DNA of 64,000 nt. Origin: Coniferiporia sulphurascens. Taxonomy: Eukaryota > Basidiomycota > Agaricomycetes > Hymenochaetales > Hymenochaetaceae. Below the pieces are notes generated by a model, which saw nothing but the letters and a program-made list of their open reading frames with translations, was not told the DNA's origin and ran no database searches. Positions 24,198-36,257 of this stretch are shown piece by piece; position 1 is the stretch's first letter; every line of letters starts with the position of its first letter. The DNA is taken from NCBI GenBank assembly GCA_002794785.1, contig NBBA01000005.1, forward strand, positions 124,001-188,000, read 5' to 3'. The position numbers and the translations under genes are program-made.

Positions 24198-27132
24198 GTT
24201 GGGGTTATTGAGAAGCGGAATGGGACCGGAGAGATGGCACAGAGGGGGGGTGAGTGAGGGAGATTTTGCTGGCTGGTGTCACCCTAGAGTTCCCGAGGAG
24301 AAGAGATGAGAGTGCCAGGGTATTTGAAGGAATATGGGATGCTTGCACAGGGCAATTGCCTGCCCGGCGCTAGCGCATCCGCACCTCGAATAATTCATGA
24401 ATACCTTCTCGAGACACATCCCGAAAGCATGCTAGCGGCTCTCGGGATTGAGACCATACTCCTATCAAAGCGGATTGTCCTCTAGGGGATAACTCGTGCT
24501 CGAGCACCGCCGAATCACAAGTGTTGAACCGCATTCACTGCATCCCGGCGCCTAATCGGATAGCTTGTCCCACATGCATAATCCCGTGTACTTGGCACGG
24601 CCATATCTTGAGGAAAAGTTCAAAATGAATTTCTGGGTGCTCGGGCCGGCCTCAAGGTGAGGCGCAGATGAAGAAGTGACTGTCGGAGTCAAAACCTAGG
24701 ACGAGAGACAGATCTAGAGGACGATCATGCTTGCCGATCATTTCTCCGTCGATCGATTGCTAAGGACTAGTTCCAAATTCGGAAACCGGACGCATCGGAA
24801 GTGGCCGATACAGCAGCTTCCCCGCATTAATATCCATTTGAGTGACTGGAGCCTGCTGTATGTGATGAGGGGACGTGGGCGCTTGAATAAGGTCACGTAT
24901 ACGCGTCTAGAGAGTTAGCTTTGCAGGAATTAATGAGCTAGAACACTAAATAAATTTCCGTGCCTTTCGCTCAGCGTTTTGAGCATGAGGAACAGATAGT
25001 GATGTGTTCGTACCGACGCAACATGTGGACCGTTCATGGTGTCCTGCCGTTATACTCGTGCGGCTCCGTGCTTTGACGCTGAGCGCCGGTTGCTCGGGCC
25101 TGTAGACATGCCTGCACCTCGTTCTGTATCGCCTATTCGCTCAACTCATTGTGGATTTACAATTACCACAGCGTATCGCACGCACGCAGAGTCCGCGATG
25201 TCAAGATACTGTACCATCTTCCTGTTTTTCCTGCCCATGAAGGTCATAAGGCCTCCGTGCTTTGACATAATGAGCGCTAAAAGTACAGCGTTTCCATGTC
25301 GCCTTCTTGCATACCAGCAAAGAACCTTCGGATCCGAGTATAGCATGCCTACGCTGTGTGGACTCGAGAACTCATGTTTACAGCGCGGGTCACCGGCGGA
25401 TTTGAATCCCAATCTCATGCATTATGCTCATTCCCGTGCACAGAGTGGATAGCCTGCACTGCAGTATATGGGGGTCGGAACAAATTTCAGGATGTTTGAG
25501 TTTTTGGGGACGTCTTTCGTTGTAGGACAGACCGTATTAGGTTCCAGATTGAGCTGCGGTCTGTCATCAGAGGGAGCATCCCGGACCTGCTTTGCCATGC
25601 AAACTTACGTAGTACTTTTGCAAAGCTCGACACTTTCTTTCACCAGAGTTTCTTGAGCATACGTGAAACATCAGTAAAGAAGAACGGATCGCTCATTGGA
25701 TTTCTTTTTTCACATACGGAAACTGACGACAGCACTTTCCCGGATGCCATGGGACAAGACACAATTGAGTTGGCCAACAATCGGAGGCCTCGAACAGCCA
25801 CCTTTCTGCGCAACTGTATTCGAAAGACGCGGGATGCTTGCCAAACGACACGTTTCACAAGCAGTGCAGGTTGCGAAGAAGTCGGTAGCTCCGGATGTAA
25901 CGAATCCACCGTCTGGATTGGCCGTAAACGACTTCCTTATGTAATGCAACCATTGCAATGGCTAAACATCATCCTGAGCATGGTAAGCTTGTAATATGTG
26001 TGAATTATATCGAAGAGCAGCCCAGAGTACCGAGACCATGAGAAGGTTTACGTCGATTCACCCTGCAGTTAGTATTATATTGTGGCGTTTGCTGTGACCT
26101 TTTTCGGCGAGAGTCATGTCTCAGTACGTGGAAGCCGTATTAGCAATGACGCTTCCGAGGTTTAATGAGACCACAGATGTTGAAATCTTGTTACCGCAGG
26201 CATTTACTCGTGAACGAGGCAGACGAGACGCTGATTGATCGAAGGCCCACGGAAATCAATACATCCCAAAGCTTAATCTTTGAAATTGATACAGCTTCTT
26301 CCATAGGTAACGCCCACGTGTAACCTTCGGGGTTGACGGACACGGGGTCCTTAACAAAACGAATACGCAGGCAGAAGTAGTTGCCTCCTGATAAATGTGT
26401 TGAGACGACCCACAAGTAGCGTGCGGCGGAATCGGCGAAAATCCCATCATCAGACGGTCGCGCACAGCATAATAGGTATTTTCTGCAGGCGAGCGCCTTC
26501 TGCACCTGTGCTGGCATGAGACAAGCTTACTTGAAAAACCAATAAGGCGTGTTAGTGACAAGATTTGGCGGACAGGAAGATTGTTACTATCAGGAACAGA
26601 TGTTCATGGCGGCCTTCGGGTGTACCGGCTGATCCTTCCTTAGTTGTAGTGTCTTTTTTATGAAGCGCCGCCGTTTGATAAAAGTTGAGGAGCAAGGATA
26701 ACGAGCATCCTGCAATTTGTTGAAGGAAACAGCCTGGTTGTTTGGGACTGAAGAACCCGAACCTGCAGCTGCCACGCACGTCACGAAACTGCCCTACTTA
26801 TAAGTGGGATCACGAATGTTGAACGAGACACCGTGACAAATATCTTTGGTGGGGTTTCAGGCAAGTTAAAAGATATTCTGCTCCTAGCAAGCATGTATGT
26901 GAAACCAAGAGCATTCGCCCCGTTAAAGCCATTAAATTTTGCCACGCCACTGCAGCTTGTGTACTGCTACCAAGACAGATAGTACTCGATCGAGAGATTA
27001 CTGTCTTCTAATAATATAAAAACTGCAAAAAACAGACCAGAAAATCAGCAAAACCGAAGTCAACAAAAGCGCAATTCCGTACCATTCACCCACAAGGGCT
27101 ACCTCTGAAAGCTCCGCCGTGTCTATCACCCC
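24198..27132. other. 2.9 kb stretch without a recognisable gene
   Basis: No exon chain could be built. Scattered frames give short protein-like stretches, the best on the minus strand at 26191-26517 (SGGNYFCLRIRFVKDPVSV), but no family was recognised and splice partners were not found. It may hold an unrecognised fast-evolving gene or relics. The AT content is raised near 26990-27010. Confidence 0.4.
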
Positions 27133-27540
27133 TCAGTGCGACAGGTACTTCCTGCCCTTCGCACGTCTCCTCACAAGTATCTTCCTCCCGCTCACTGAAC
27201 GCTTGCGCGCGAGGAAGCCAAATTTACGTTTGCGCTTGCGCTGCGACGGCTGATACTCCGTACCGCGCGCTTTGTGTCGTACTTGCTGAGGCTGTGGCGA
27301 CGTTGTTTGTGCCTGAGTTTGCGATAGCAAATATGCAGTAGGCAGACGAGGATGAAGTGGGTGTGGAATAAAGGATGGACGGAGGTGTGCGCGAAGGGCG
27401 AGCAGACCAGTCGAGAACGACGGCACGGCTGACGCTGGTGGTAATGGGGCGCGTCCAGGCGTTCTGGGCAGTGCTACCCGTGATGATGGTGCCCGTAGGG
27501 ATGCTAACGAGGATACCAGCGAGCGGGGTAGGCGAGGCAT
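27133..27540 (-). CDS. MRPL34: Mitochondrial ribosomal protein bL34m
   Basis: Structural protein of the large mitochondrial ribosomal subunit, near the peptide tunnel. A single exon of 135 residues. The last about 44 residues ([20 protein letters not shown], then [20 protein letters not shown]) are the complete bL34 fold, including the RKR..GFLAR pattern and the basic end. The first about 90 residues are Arg/Ser/Ala/Pro-rich without acidic residues and look like a mitochondrial presequence plus linker ([20 protein letters not shown]). Bacterial L34 is about 46 residues, so the extension is the import region. A CACGTG box lies about 83 bp upstream (27623-27628). Confidence 0.93.
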   Translation of the reverse strand: MPRLPRSLVSSLASLRAPSSRVALPRTPGRAPLPPASAVPSFSTGLLALRAHLRPSFIPHPLHPRLPTAYLLSQTQAQTTSPQPQQVRHKARGTEYQPSQRKRKRKFGFLARKRSVSGRKILVRRRAKGRKYLSH

Positions 27541-28584
27541 GTCTGGCGATGAACGCGAGTCCTACTCGTAACCGCTGCCCCAGTGCGAGTCGGAGTGGGC
27601 GAGAAAATGTGTCTCGCTATCACACGTGACTGCTGCGTGGTAGACGCGCCGTGTAATTCAAACTCAGTTTCACACGGTGCGCGTGTTTATATCTCACCAC
27701 AAACAGAAGAAACGTCCGAAGGGTACGAAAATAATTTTATCAAGTACGAGCTTTCTACGATTAATCATATTTTCAAGCCAGATTTGAGAGGGTTAGTCAG
27801 AGCATTTTTCTTCATCAATTATCAGTCCGATCATCCCCAAAACGACCTTTATCCAGAAATCTATAACTTAATTCCGATGTCAATCATTATGAAAGAGACT
27901 TCGAGCGCAAACCACATCGGTCGCCGCAAATTAACCGAGTCTTCCATCAAGAAAATTGGCAGATCCAGACTTGCATGGAATTGTGCCCACAAGCATCAGA
28001 GATTAACTTGGATGAGTACGTGCCGGTATCATACAACCCGCTCATGTCTAGTACGGTGTGAAATCACACGACGGTCCGATCGGATAGGTACTTGAGTTGT
28101 CGATTGCCAATGATATAGAGTCATGGATACGTTGTTAAGATGGCAGTCAGGCACTACCCATGGATTAGGGATGCTTACAATCAGATTCAAGTTGTATATA
28201 GATTGCCGTGTTCCATTATTCTTCCGAGGTTGGAAACTTAAGTATGATTCTGCCCCGTTCTGAGTGCCTCGACAGGTTTTTTGGGTAAGGCCGGAGAGTC
28301 CAAGCCACGTTTTTGTAACACGGCGGGTATGTGAACAATTTGCCTTTTTGGGATTATGACCGAACAACCCGCGTTTTCGACTGGCAGACACGTTTCTCGT
28401 CCGCTCCGTCTTCGACGACGACGACGGCTACTCACTCTTAACATCGTAGGCCTATTTCACTTGGCCAGAACTCGCGGAAACCTACGCGAAGCGTTGCTAG
28501 GCCTCCCATCTCGGCTTCCGCAGGAGCTCAGCCGCAAGCAACTGCAACAACGCCTCACTCGAGGTCAAGGTCCCGCATACAGCC
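27541..28584. other. Divergent promoter region of bL34m and the histone deacetylase
   Basis: About 1 kb between two genes that start away from each other. CACGTG at 27623-27628 is the only motif I would single out. Open frames are short and unlike known proteins. The last 200 bp before the deacetylase start are pyrimidine- and CG-rich. Confidence 0.45.
27623..27628. promoter_or_regulatory. CACGTG box upstream of bL34m
   Basis: Palindromic CACGTG within CACACGTGAC, about 83 bp before the bL34m start. It is the core bound by basic helix-loop-helix factors such as Cbf1 in fungi. A similar box lies before uL13m at 54671. Confidence 0.4.
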
Positions 28585-30513
28585 ATGTCAAAACGGCGTG
28601 TGGCTTACTACTATGACAGTGAGCTGTTCCTTATGACAATACTGAAGTACATTTGCCAATATTCGTCCATGCAGACGACGTTGGCCTGTTTTCTTACGGG
28701 CTAGGTCATCCGATGAAGCCGCACCGAATGCGCATGACCCACGATCTGGTTTCGGCATATGGTATGTTGGACAAGATGCAGGTCCTGCGGCCACGGCGCG
28801 CAAGTCCCGAAAACATGACGGCATTCCATACCGACGAGTATATACACTTTTTGAGTAGAGTGTCGCCTGAGACAGCAGGAGAGATGACCTACCATAGTTC
28901 GCGCTGTATGTTGCTTTTTAGTCTCTGTTCTGTTTCTCCGCCTGTAGCCACTAACCGACAATCAGTCCTCGTAGGCGAGGACAACCCGGCATTCGAAGGA
29001 GTATTTGAGTTCTGCTCTATTTCTGCGGGCGGCTCGATAGACGCCGCGAAGCGCATCGCTTCAGGCGCGGCCGACATTGCGATCAACTGGGCCGGCGGAC
29101 TGCATCATGCGAAAAAGCGGGAGGCGAGTGGCTTTTGCTATGTTAACGACATCGTGCTCGCAATTCTTGAGCTCTTGCGTACGTTTCCACGCGTGCTCTA
29201 CATAGACATAGACTGCCACCACGGTGATGGCGTCGAAGAGGCGTTCTACACAACCGACCGTGTGCTCACGTGTTCGTTCCACAAGTTCGGCGAGTATTTT
29301 CCTGGTACTGGGCATGTCGACGATCACGGCCGCGACAAAGGCGTTGGCTATGCTGTCAATGTCCCTCTCAGGGATGGACTGACTGATGGGGCATTCAAGG
29401 GTGTTTTTGAGCCAGTTATAAAGCGTATCCTCGATTGGTTCCAACCGTCCGCTGTAGTGCTTCAATGCGGTGCCGACTCACTATCCGGTGACAAGCTTGG
29501 CTGTTTTAATCTGACCATGGAAGGCCATGCGAACTGTGTCCAATATCTTCGCAAGTCGGGGCTGCCATTAGTCTTGCTTGGCGGTGGCGGATACACGATC
29601 AAGAATGTGTCACGCGCATGGGCATATGAGACTGCCTGCGCGCTCAACATTGAGGACACCATTGACAGAAATCTCCCCTGGAACGCCTATTTTGAATGGT
29701 TTGGCCCAAGATATCGCCTCGAGGTGGCAGAAAACAATATGGAAGACCTAAATCCCAAAGATGGTTACTTGGAAAGCATAAGGTGAGCTAATACTTCTAC
29801 TGCTAAGCGCTTGTCATTTGAACATTCCTGCAGGGAGCAAGTCTTCAGACAGATGTCCGCGCTCCCCTTTGCCCCGTCTGTTCAAATGCACGATGTCCCC
29901 GGGGAGAGTCTTGGGGAACATCTTGGCTTCCCACGCATGAAACTCGAAGAAAATCGGGAGTCTGAAGAGCTAGACGAAAGACTCGGCCGTACGTGTACAG
30001 TTCCTGACAATAAAATTTACTCTTAACCCATCTACAGAGCAATTCCGCCACGTTTTCAGCATGCGTCGGAACGAGTCATCATCCAGCGACGATGATGGGC
30101 CCGAGTCACCCGAGTCGGACTCGGACGACGCGCGCTCGGCCGCGAGTCGTGGCCAGCGTCACCTGTATCCGCATCGGTTTGCGCCGCGCATGAGCCTACT
30201 CTCGTCTTCGCTGAAGGCGCCTGCGGAGGCAGACGACGGCGAACCGGGCGCACGGGCAGCGCGACGCTTCTTCCATAGCTCAGCGGTATGGGACCCTGCT
30301 TTGAAGACTGTTGTTGTCCGCGAAGGAGGCAGTAATGCCGCAAGTATGGGTGTGCATGTGAACGGGTTAGGTGCCGGCGTCAACGGAGTTGGCACGAGTC
30401 ACCTAGGAAACACGGCGGACATGGACGTGGACGTCGAAATGAACGTGGATAGTGCATCTCGGGAAAACGATGAATGGGATGCCGCGGATGTCGCAATCAG
30501 TGTAGAGTCATGA
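28585..30513 (+). CDS. RPD3: Class I histone deacetylase, Rpd3/Clr6-like
   Basis: Zinc-dependent lysine deacetylase that removes acetyl groups from histones as part of Sin3-type corepressor complexes. Five exons (28585-28618, 28675-28905, 28966-29782, 29834-29988, 30038-30513) join to 570 residues. The first intron splits the motif YYYD|NDVGLFSYG. Catalytic elements are all present: GHPMKPHRMRMTH, the His pair in GGLHHAKK (~131), the zinc ligands in DIDCHHGDG (~169), GADSLSGDKLGCFNL, and the active-site Tyr in GGGGYT (~294). The region after the core, PFAPSVQMHDVPGESLG, matches Rpd3 more than Hos2. The C-terminus is extended by about 180 residues, with an acidic/Ser-rich stretch (NESSSSDDDGPESPESDSDD) and a Gly/Asn-rich end. 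Start is the ATG of MSKRRVAYYYD. Family call firm; paralogue assignment from sequence likeness only. Confidence 0.93.
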
Positions 30514-30786
30514 TTGTGGTGTAGGGTGTGTAGAGGTACTCGATTTGCTTTCGTTCTTGCTTTCAGATTCCGACTTTATTTGTTTCTCGCATTGGGTTCA
30601 TTGTATTCTCTCTTGCATAGCATTGTAGCATCGTAATATACGTATCATACTGGAGTAGGTGTTCGGGTTGACTACTGTGTAGTTGTCTTCTTGAGTTTGC
30701 TGTCTATAGAATCGACGCGTCTCGACGCGCCTTGGACACGACCGTGACGGACCGCCAGCATCCATACTGACCACAAAGACCTGACG

Positions 30787-32149
30787 ATGGTAAGCAACAT
30801 CGATCTGGCTCTTTTACAGCCGGGAATTTACCAGCTTTTCAGAGTCTTCAATTCGTGCACGCCCAGGACTGTGCTGAAAGTGCGCATCATCTCAGCCGGC
30901 CCGGCGCTCGAAGTCTAAGTAACATCGGTTCTGACACTATTCCCAGAACACACCGACGCCGTCTGGGGCGTCAGCTGGACGGCAAAAGACCGTGTCGTTT
31001 CTGTCTCTGCCGACGGATCTGTGAAGCAGTGGGACGCAACGTCTGGACAAACGCTAGCTGCACGCTCGCCGCACCCCGTCGGCGTCAGCTCACTATCTGT
31101 CTCCCCGACTGGTACGCGCGCGTTGTACAACTCTCTCGAGGGCTTCACGGCACTCTGGGACCTCGACACGAACGAACTCGTTGGTAGCCATGAAAGCTAT
31201 ACGCGTACAAATACCGGGGGTGAGCAGAGCGAGCCTGGTAAGTGCCGTTCGCCTCCTTGGCATCTGATTTGAGATTACATGTGTGCACATAGCGTGGTCG
31301 GTGTCGCTTCACCCCAGCGGGGAGACGTATGCTGCGACAGGTGAGAGCGGGAACGTGACTATTCACTCGGCAGGCCCGTCGAATTTCGGAGAGCGTGTTG
31401 GGAAATTAGAGGCCGGAAGATCAAGAATGGGGTTGTTCACTGCTCATGTACGCATTTTTGGTCTGTCTACTTACAAGTGCATGCTACGCACGACTGCTTC
31501 GTTGGTTCCACAAGGACTCGGATCCACATGCTCATCCATCCGCTTTACATTATGACAGTCTGAGTGAATGCTAGGCTGACGCCTTCTTCCAAACACAGAG
31601 TCCAGACGGCACGCGCGTAGCTCTCTCCCTCGAGACTGGACAGATCTACATCTTCGACCTCGCAGCGCAGACGCTCTCCGCGACGTACACCGCGCACGCC
31701 GCCGCCGTGCGCGGGCTCGCATGGTCCGCGGACAGCGCGTTGCTCCTCTCTGCGTCGAACGACAGCCGTCTCACGCTGTTCGACGTGCGCGCATCCGCCG
31801 GTGGAAAGCCAGGTGGAGGCGCCGTCGCCTCGCTCGTGGGTCACAAGTCGTGGGTGCTGAGCGCGGCATTCTCCCCTGATGGGCGGCTTGCCCTGTCTGG
31901 GTGCGTCCCTTTTCTCGAGCTGATCTGATCTGGCCTGACTCGGCACATCTTATACACAGCTCTGCAGACAAGACCGTGAAGGTGTGGGATATTGGCGCAC
32001 GCGCGGCGGTATCGACGAACCAGGATACAGGCGAGGTGTGGTCCGTCTCCTGGCGCCCACAAGGCGCCGAGCCCGGTTCGGCGGGTGCTTTCGTCACTGG
32101 CGGCGAGGATGGCCTCGTAAGATGGTGGCGGAGTGCCGGCGCCAACTGA
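30787..32149 (+). CDS. SKI8: Ski8-type WD40 protein of the superkiller complex
   Basis: WD40 adaptor of the Ski2-Ski3-Ski8 complex, which feeds RNA to the cytoplasmic exosome; in several fungi it also acts in meiotic recombination. Six exons (30787-30789, 30843-30879, 30947-31237, 31293-31447, 31599-31900, 31960-32149) give 325 residues. The first coding exon is only the ATG. Splicing then yields MSLQFVHAQDCAEKHTDAVW, a convincing Ski8 start; reading on from the ATG without the splice soon leads to a stop. WD40 blades follow: WGVSWTAKDRVVSVSADGSV, LSVSPTGTRALYNSLEGFTA, WSVSLHPSGETYAATGESGN, GLAWSADSALLLSASNDSRL, LSAAFSPDGRLALSGSADKT, with FVTGGEDGLVRWWRSAGAN at the end. It ends 299 bp from the end of VPS41, tail to tail. 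Confidence 0.88.
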
Positions 32150-32448
32150 CGGACTCTGTTAGTAACAAAAGTATGCCGAATGCGAGGTGGCACTATCTGA
32201 CCTTCGCAAGGAGTTGTATCAAAAATGCATCTAGCACGCCCTCCCCCCTTTCGACTGTGCAGTCAGGTATGCTCCGTGGGGCGAAAAACGTGCAATGCAA
32301 TTGGCGTTGTACAAATGTATGCGATACATGTAGAAACACGGCGAAATATAAAATCCTAAACAAGCGAGGCGAGGTATGTAGAGCGTAATGAGAAGAAGCA
32401 AAAACCGGGAGGATATAGAGGGGATGATGGGAAGAGTTCGGAAAATGA

Positions 32449-35400
32449 TCATGTCCGTTCCCCCTCGTCGCGTTTGTGACACACAGGACACCCCTGGTCA
32501 ATTCGACGGCGTATCGTAGCCGCGCTATAAGACAGTCTGAATGAGCCTACTGCCGCATATTTGCGTCCGTGTCCAAGCATAAGTTCACTTACAAGGCTAT
32601 TTTCCCGCCTATGTCCTGCTTTGAGCCTGATAAACTCGGGAGGATAGGGTCCTGGTACCGCAAAAGGCCCTCTCCGCCCTTCACGCAACTCAGATGTACG
32701 ACGTGTCGACACAGAAAGAGTACTGTTGCGCTCGTCGGATTCTGGTATAAAGCTAGATTGCATATTGGGCACTTCGTTGCGGCTTTTGATAGTTGCGAGG
32801 AAAGGACCGGTATGTAATTAGGAATTTCCCCGTTACGGTAGAGAGGGTTTAGATAGTGGGCGTGCAGCTTACCAGTTTCGCAAAACCCACGTGTCTGGTC
32901 AAGGTGTAGCCGCCGTGCAAGTGTGGCACAGTCGCCACCGAGGATCGTCTGGCATCCTTCGAGTAGACTAATCTGCAAATTAAATGCCTGAAGGATGCGC
33001 ACTAGTGCGTCCTTCAGCCCGGGGATCTCAAGACCATTTTTGATGCGCCGGATGAGCCGGATTGGGTCGATCTCCGCTCCGACATTCTCAAGCAGACCTC
33101 GGATGAATGCTGTTCGGGTGATAAAGTGAATATATATAAATAACAGTAAAAAGACAAATAAGGGAAAACTGACCCGGCCGTGTTTCTGAGTATCGCAGAA
33201 GATCCTCCCAGAGGTCGTCATCGTTCTGCTCTTTGGCAAAGTCGATCGCCTGGTTAAGCACGCATGAGCAAGATGTACGAGCAATTCTAGTGAGAGGAAG
33301 TCCTTCTTACCCTATTGACGTCACCAAGACGTTCAATGATCAGAGTCAATGCCTGCTTGTTATTTCCCATGCGCCCAAGCAAGAAAACCATTTCAGTCAC
33401 ATAGTCACGCTCCTTGCAAACATTGTACGCCTAAAATGCAATCAACCATTGAAGCAAGTCCTGATTCAATTAATGCGCGCGCTTACCTTCTCAAGGCTAT
33501 AGTAATTGCTCGCACGGAGGAAATTAATCAAGCGACTTGGAGCGAATTCCGCATACATCTGCACTTGTTCATCGGCATAATCAGCCGCGAGATGTGCATC
33601 CTTCGCGGCGAGCGCATCGAGGTATAGGTAAAGGAAGTACGGTCTGCTCTGGAGCTGCTGCACAACGCGAGGGACCTGAACGCAATAACCAGTAAGAGAC
33701 ATTGCCGTTCACCAAGAATGGCGGATATCAGAAATGATGTTTACTTACCGGTATGGAGAACGTATGATCGACGAGGAGTGTGATGGCCGGACTTTCGAGT
33801 CCTACAGCTTTGTCCACGCCTTCTCTTTGCTTTGCGAGTTCTTGATCGAACTCGACGAGAAGGAGTGCTTGGTCTTGGACATCTGTGAAGAGATTGTGTT
33901 CTCGAATAAGATCGAAGACGTTGGGCCTCCGCAAACGCAGAACATAGGGCAGGGCCTTTCCGGGTTGATGATTAGACAAGTATCTGAAAGTAGCATTGCA
34001 GTAGGGTAAGGTACTAAGTAGCAGCACAACGGCAACATCATATTGACTGACAACTCGGAGAGACACTCCATAAGGACTCTCGCGTCGCCACCGGACGAGG
34101 ACGTCCGACTGAGCTCAGACTGAATGGCGACAATAACAGCACCAACATCATAGATCGTGTTGGGCCACTCCATGACTGTCCGCAGGAGTGCCTAAGGCCC
34201 CGTCAGCATTGGGTTGAGAACGTGTTACCCTATCCAGTGTTTCCCAGAACATACCTCCTTGTTGTGAGTGAGAAAGTGTGCGAGAACCATTTCGTACACC
34301 AGCCGTGATAGCCTGGGAGTTTCTGTAGGTATGTAGGGAATGATGACCTGAATTGAAAATTTCTTAGAGAAACCAGGGAGGAAAATACGATAGAAACAAT
34401 AATACCTGCAACTGGTTCTTCTGCGCAAAGATGAATATCCAGTCTTCCCAGCGTTTAGAGTCTTGGCCTAGGACCTTCGGACAAAGGTGTGCCGCTTTCG
34501 CATACTCCCCTTTTTGAGCAACATGTGGTTAGTATAACTGGCACATCTAAGGAATATACAAACTTACCCTCGTTCGCGAGGTGCTCAACATACCGCTGTC
34601 CAATCTCCGCCGCATCCACACCCTCATCCGGCATATTTTCGATATGCTCCAGGGCTTCCTCGAACCTCTTCCTTTCCACTAGCCAAGCCACATGGTCTTT
34701 CCGGTCGCGCGGTTTCACCAATACCACATTTCTCGGATTCAAGACAACATAACATTTCGTTGCGCCAACTTCTTCGGGTACCTCCGCCAGCACATAGTCG
34801 TTACATCCGCACGTCTGGTACCCGCTAATGCTGAGAACATCGGAAGACAGCTCTTCGCCAGACCGCGATATTATGCGCAGCTCGGGTCGCTCGGCAAGTT
34901 TGCGCGCCTGCTGCCGCGCATCCGTTGGGGCCTCGTCCTTAAATGACGTGTCCGGTGGTGTGTACGAGAGAACGAGAAAGGAGGTCGGCGCCGAGGCTGC
35001 GGAAGGGCCTGAGCCCAATAGAACGAGGTCTGCGGGGTACGGCGCGATACCAGCGAGCATACCATCGATCGCAAACAGCGCAGTAATCTCCGCCATGAGC
35101 GGCGGTAGTATTTTATCGGACCCGTTCGCCTGTGATGGGGACCTTCGCGGACGGGCACGCACACGCACAACTTTGATGATGTCTGCCCATGCGATGAGCA
35201 GCGTCGCGTCATCCTGCCAGTGCAGCGTGCATTTGAACAAGTCGGCGCGTGGGCTATCTGCGGGGCGGTCGATAAACGTAATACGTGTCTGGGAAGCCGT
35301 GTCGTATATCTTCACTCCAAGGTCGTTCGCCCATGCAATGAGGTTCCCGCGCCAGCGTGCCGTCCAAATTGGCCCTTCACCAGTGTGGAGAACAGTCTCC

Positions 35401-36257
35401 TTGTGGCCCAGCCAGCCCTTCTCGTGCAATATCAAGTCCCCGCTCATGCCTCCACAGATGAAGGCTCGCGTACTACGCTTCGCAAAGTTAGGCTCAAGCG
35501 CGATCGTGCGCATTGGACGCTTCTTGTCGAACGCATAGGATTCGGGCGTGGTAAGGGAGTGTATTACGACCTGCCCTAGAGCATACTCATTAGTTGCTGT
35601 CCCTTTTCTATCAAGTGACCGAGTCCGTAGAAAATTCTCTCACCGTCAATCGATGCGGACGCTACGAAGTCAGCGGCGGAGTCGAAACACAGGTCAATAA
35701 CAGACGCGGAGTGAAGGCGGTACGACTTTATGCGTCCACCCTTGTAGTCCAGTACGTGTATAATACCACTATGGGTACCCATTGCCTGTACATGTCTTGT
35801 TATGAGTAACTACATACATCCCTGAAGCGAAGTGGCTCACAATGTATTTTGAACAGACTGCTAAACTTGACGCCGAGTCCTTCTCAAGCAGCGTTGAGGT
35901 GGCCCCTCCAAGCAGGTCATATTTAAGGGCTGGTTCATACTCCTCGTCTTCGTCTTCATCCTCGTCCTCGTCGCTCCCTTCTGTATTTTCGTCACCCTCA
36001 GCCTCGGCCTCGTCTCCACTTTTAACATTGTCGCCAATGTCAGCGCCAACAGCTACCGTCGCCAGCCCTGTGTTTCCGTTTGCCTTCTCGGCAAGTGCTT
36101 CTGAGGCTGGAGGGTCCATTTCCATTGCCGCTGGCGCCGCTTCACTGCTCATAGTGTGCTCACTAGACTCGCTGTCCGTGTTTGGAGAGTCGTGCTCGAG
36201 TGCCACCTTCTCATCGAGGTGTCCGTTGCTTGAAATAACCCCATCGACGGACGCCAT
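32449..36257 (-). CDS. VPS41: VPS41, subunit of the HOPS vacuolar tethering complex
   Basis: Rab7/Ypt7-binding subunit of HOPS, needed for fusion at the vacuole and for AP-3 transport. Thirteen exons on the minus strand sum to 1017 residues in phase: 36257-35814, 35785-35644, 35575-34568, 34509-34406, 34347-34255, 34191-34052, 33983-33749, 33675-33487, 33430-33311, 33249-33174, 33109-32873, 32782-32593, 32524-32449. Domains in order: an acidic N-terminus (EDEDEDEDEEYEPALKYD), a beta-propeller (~130-490; MGTHSGIIHVLD, RPMRTIALEPNFA), a long alpha-solenoid/clathrin repeat region (~560-870; YLSNHQPGKALPYVL, LINFLRASNYYSLEK), and a C-terminal RING-H2 (TKCPICNLAL, LCRHVVHLSC, GCPVCHKR). The start is the first ATG before the acidic stretch. 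The plus-strand frame opposite exon 3 is a shadow. Confidence 0.95.

Noticed and set aside
25385..25425. GGATTTGAATCCC, resembling a tRNA B box
   Set aside because: No acceptor stem, D arm or anticodon arm can be folded upstream. No tRNA was found in the window.
26191..26517. Protein-like minus-strand frame
   Set aside because: Sequence looks coding in places but no family, start or neighbouring exons could be assigned.
34828..35538. 236-residue plus-strand frame
   Set aside because: Antisense to VPS41 exon 3, which carries the conserved beta-propeller.
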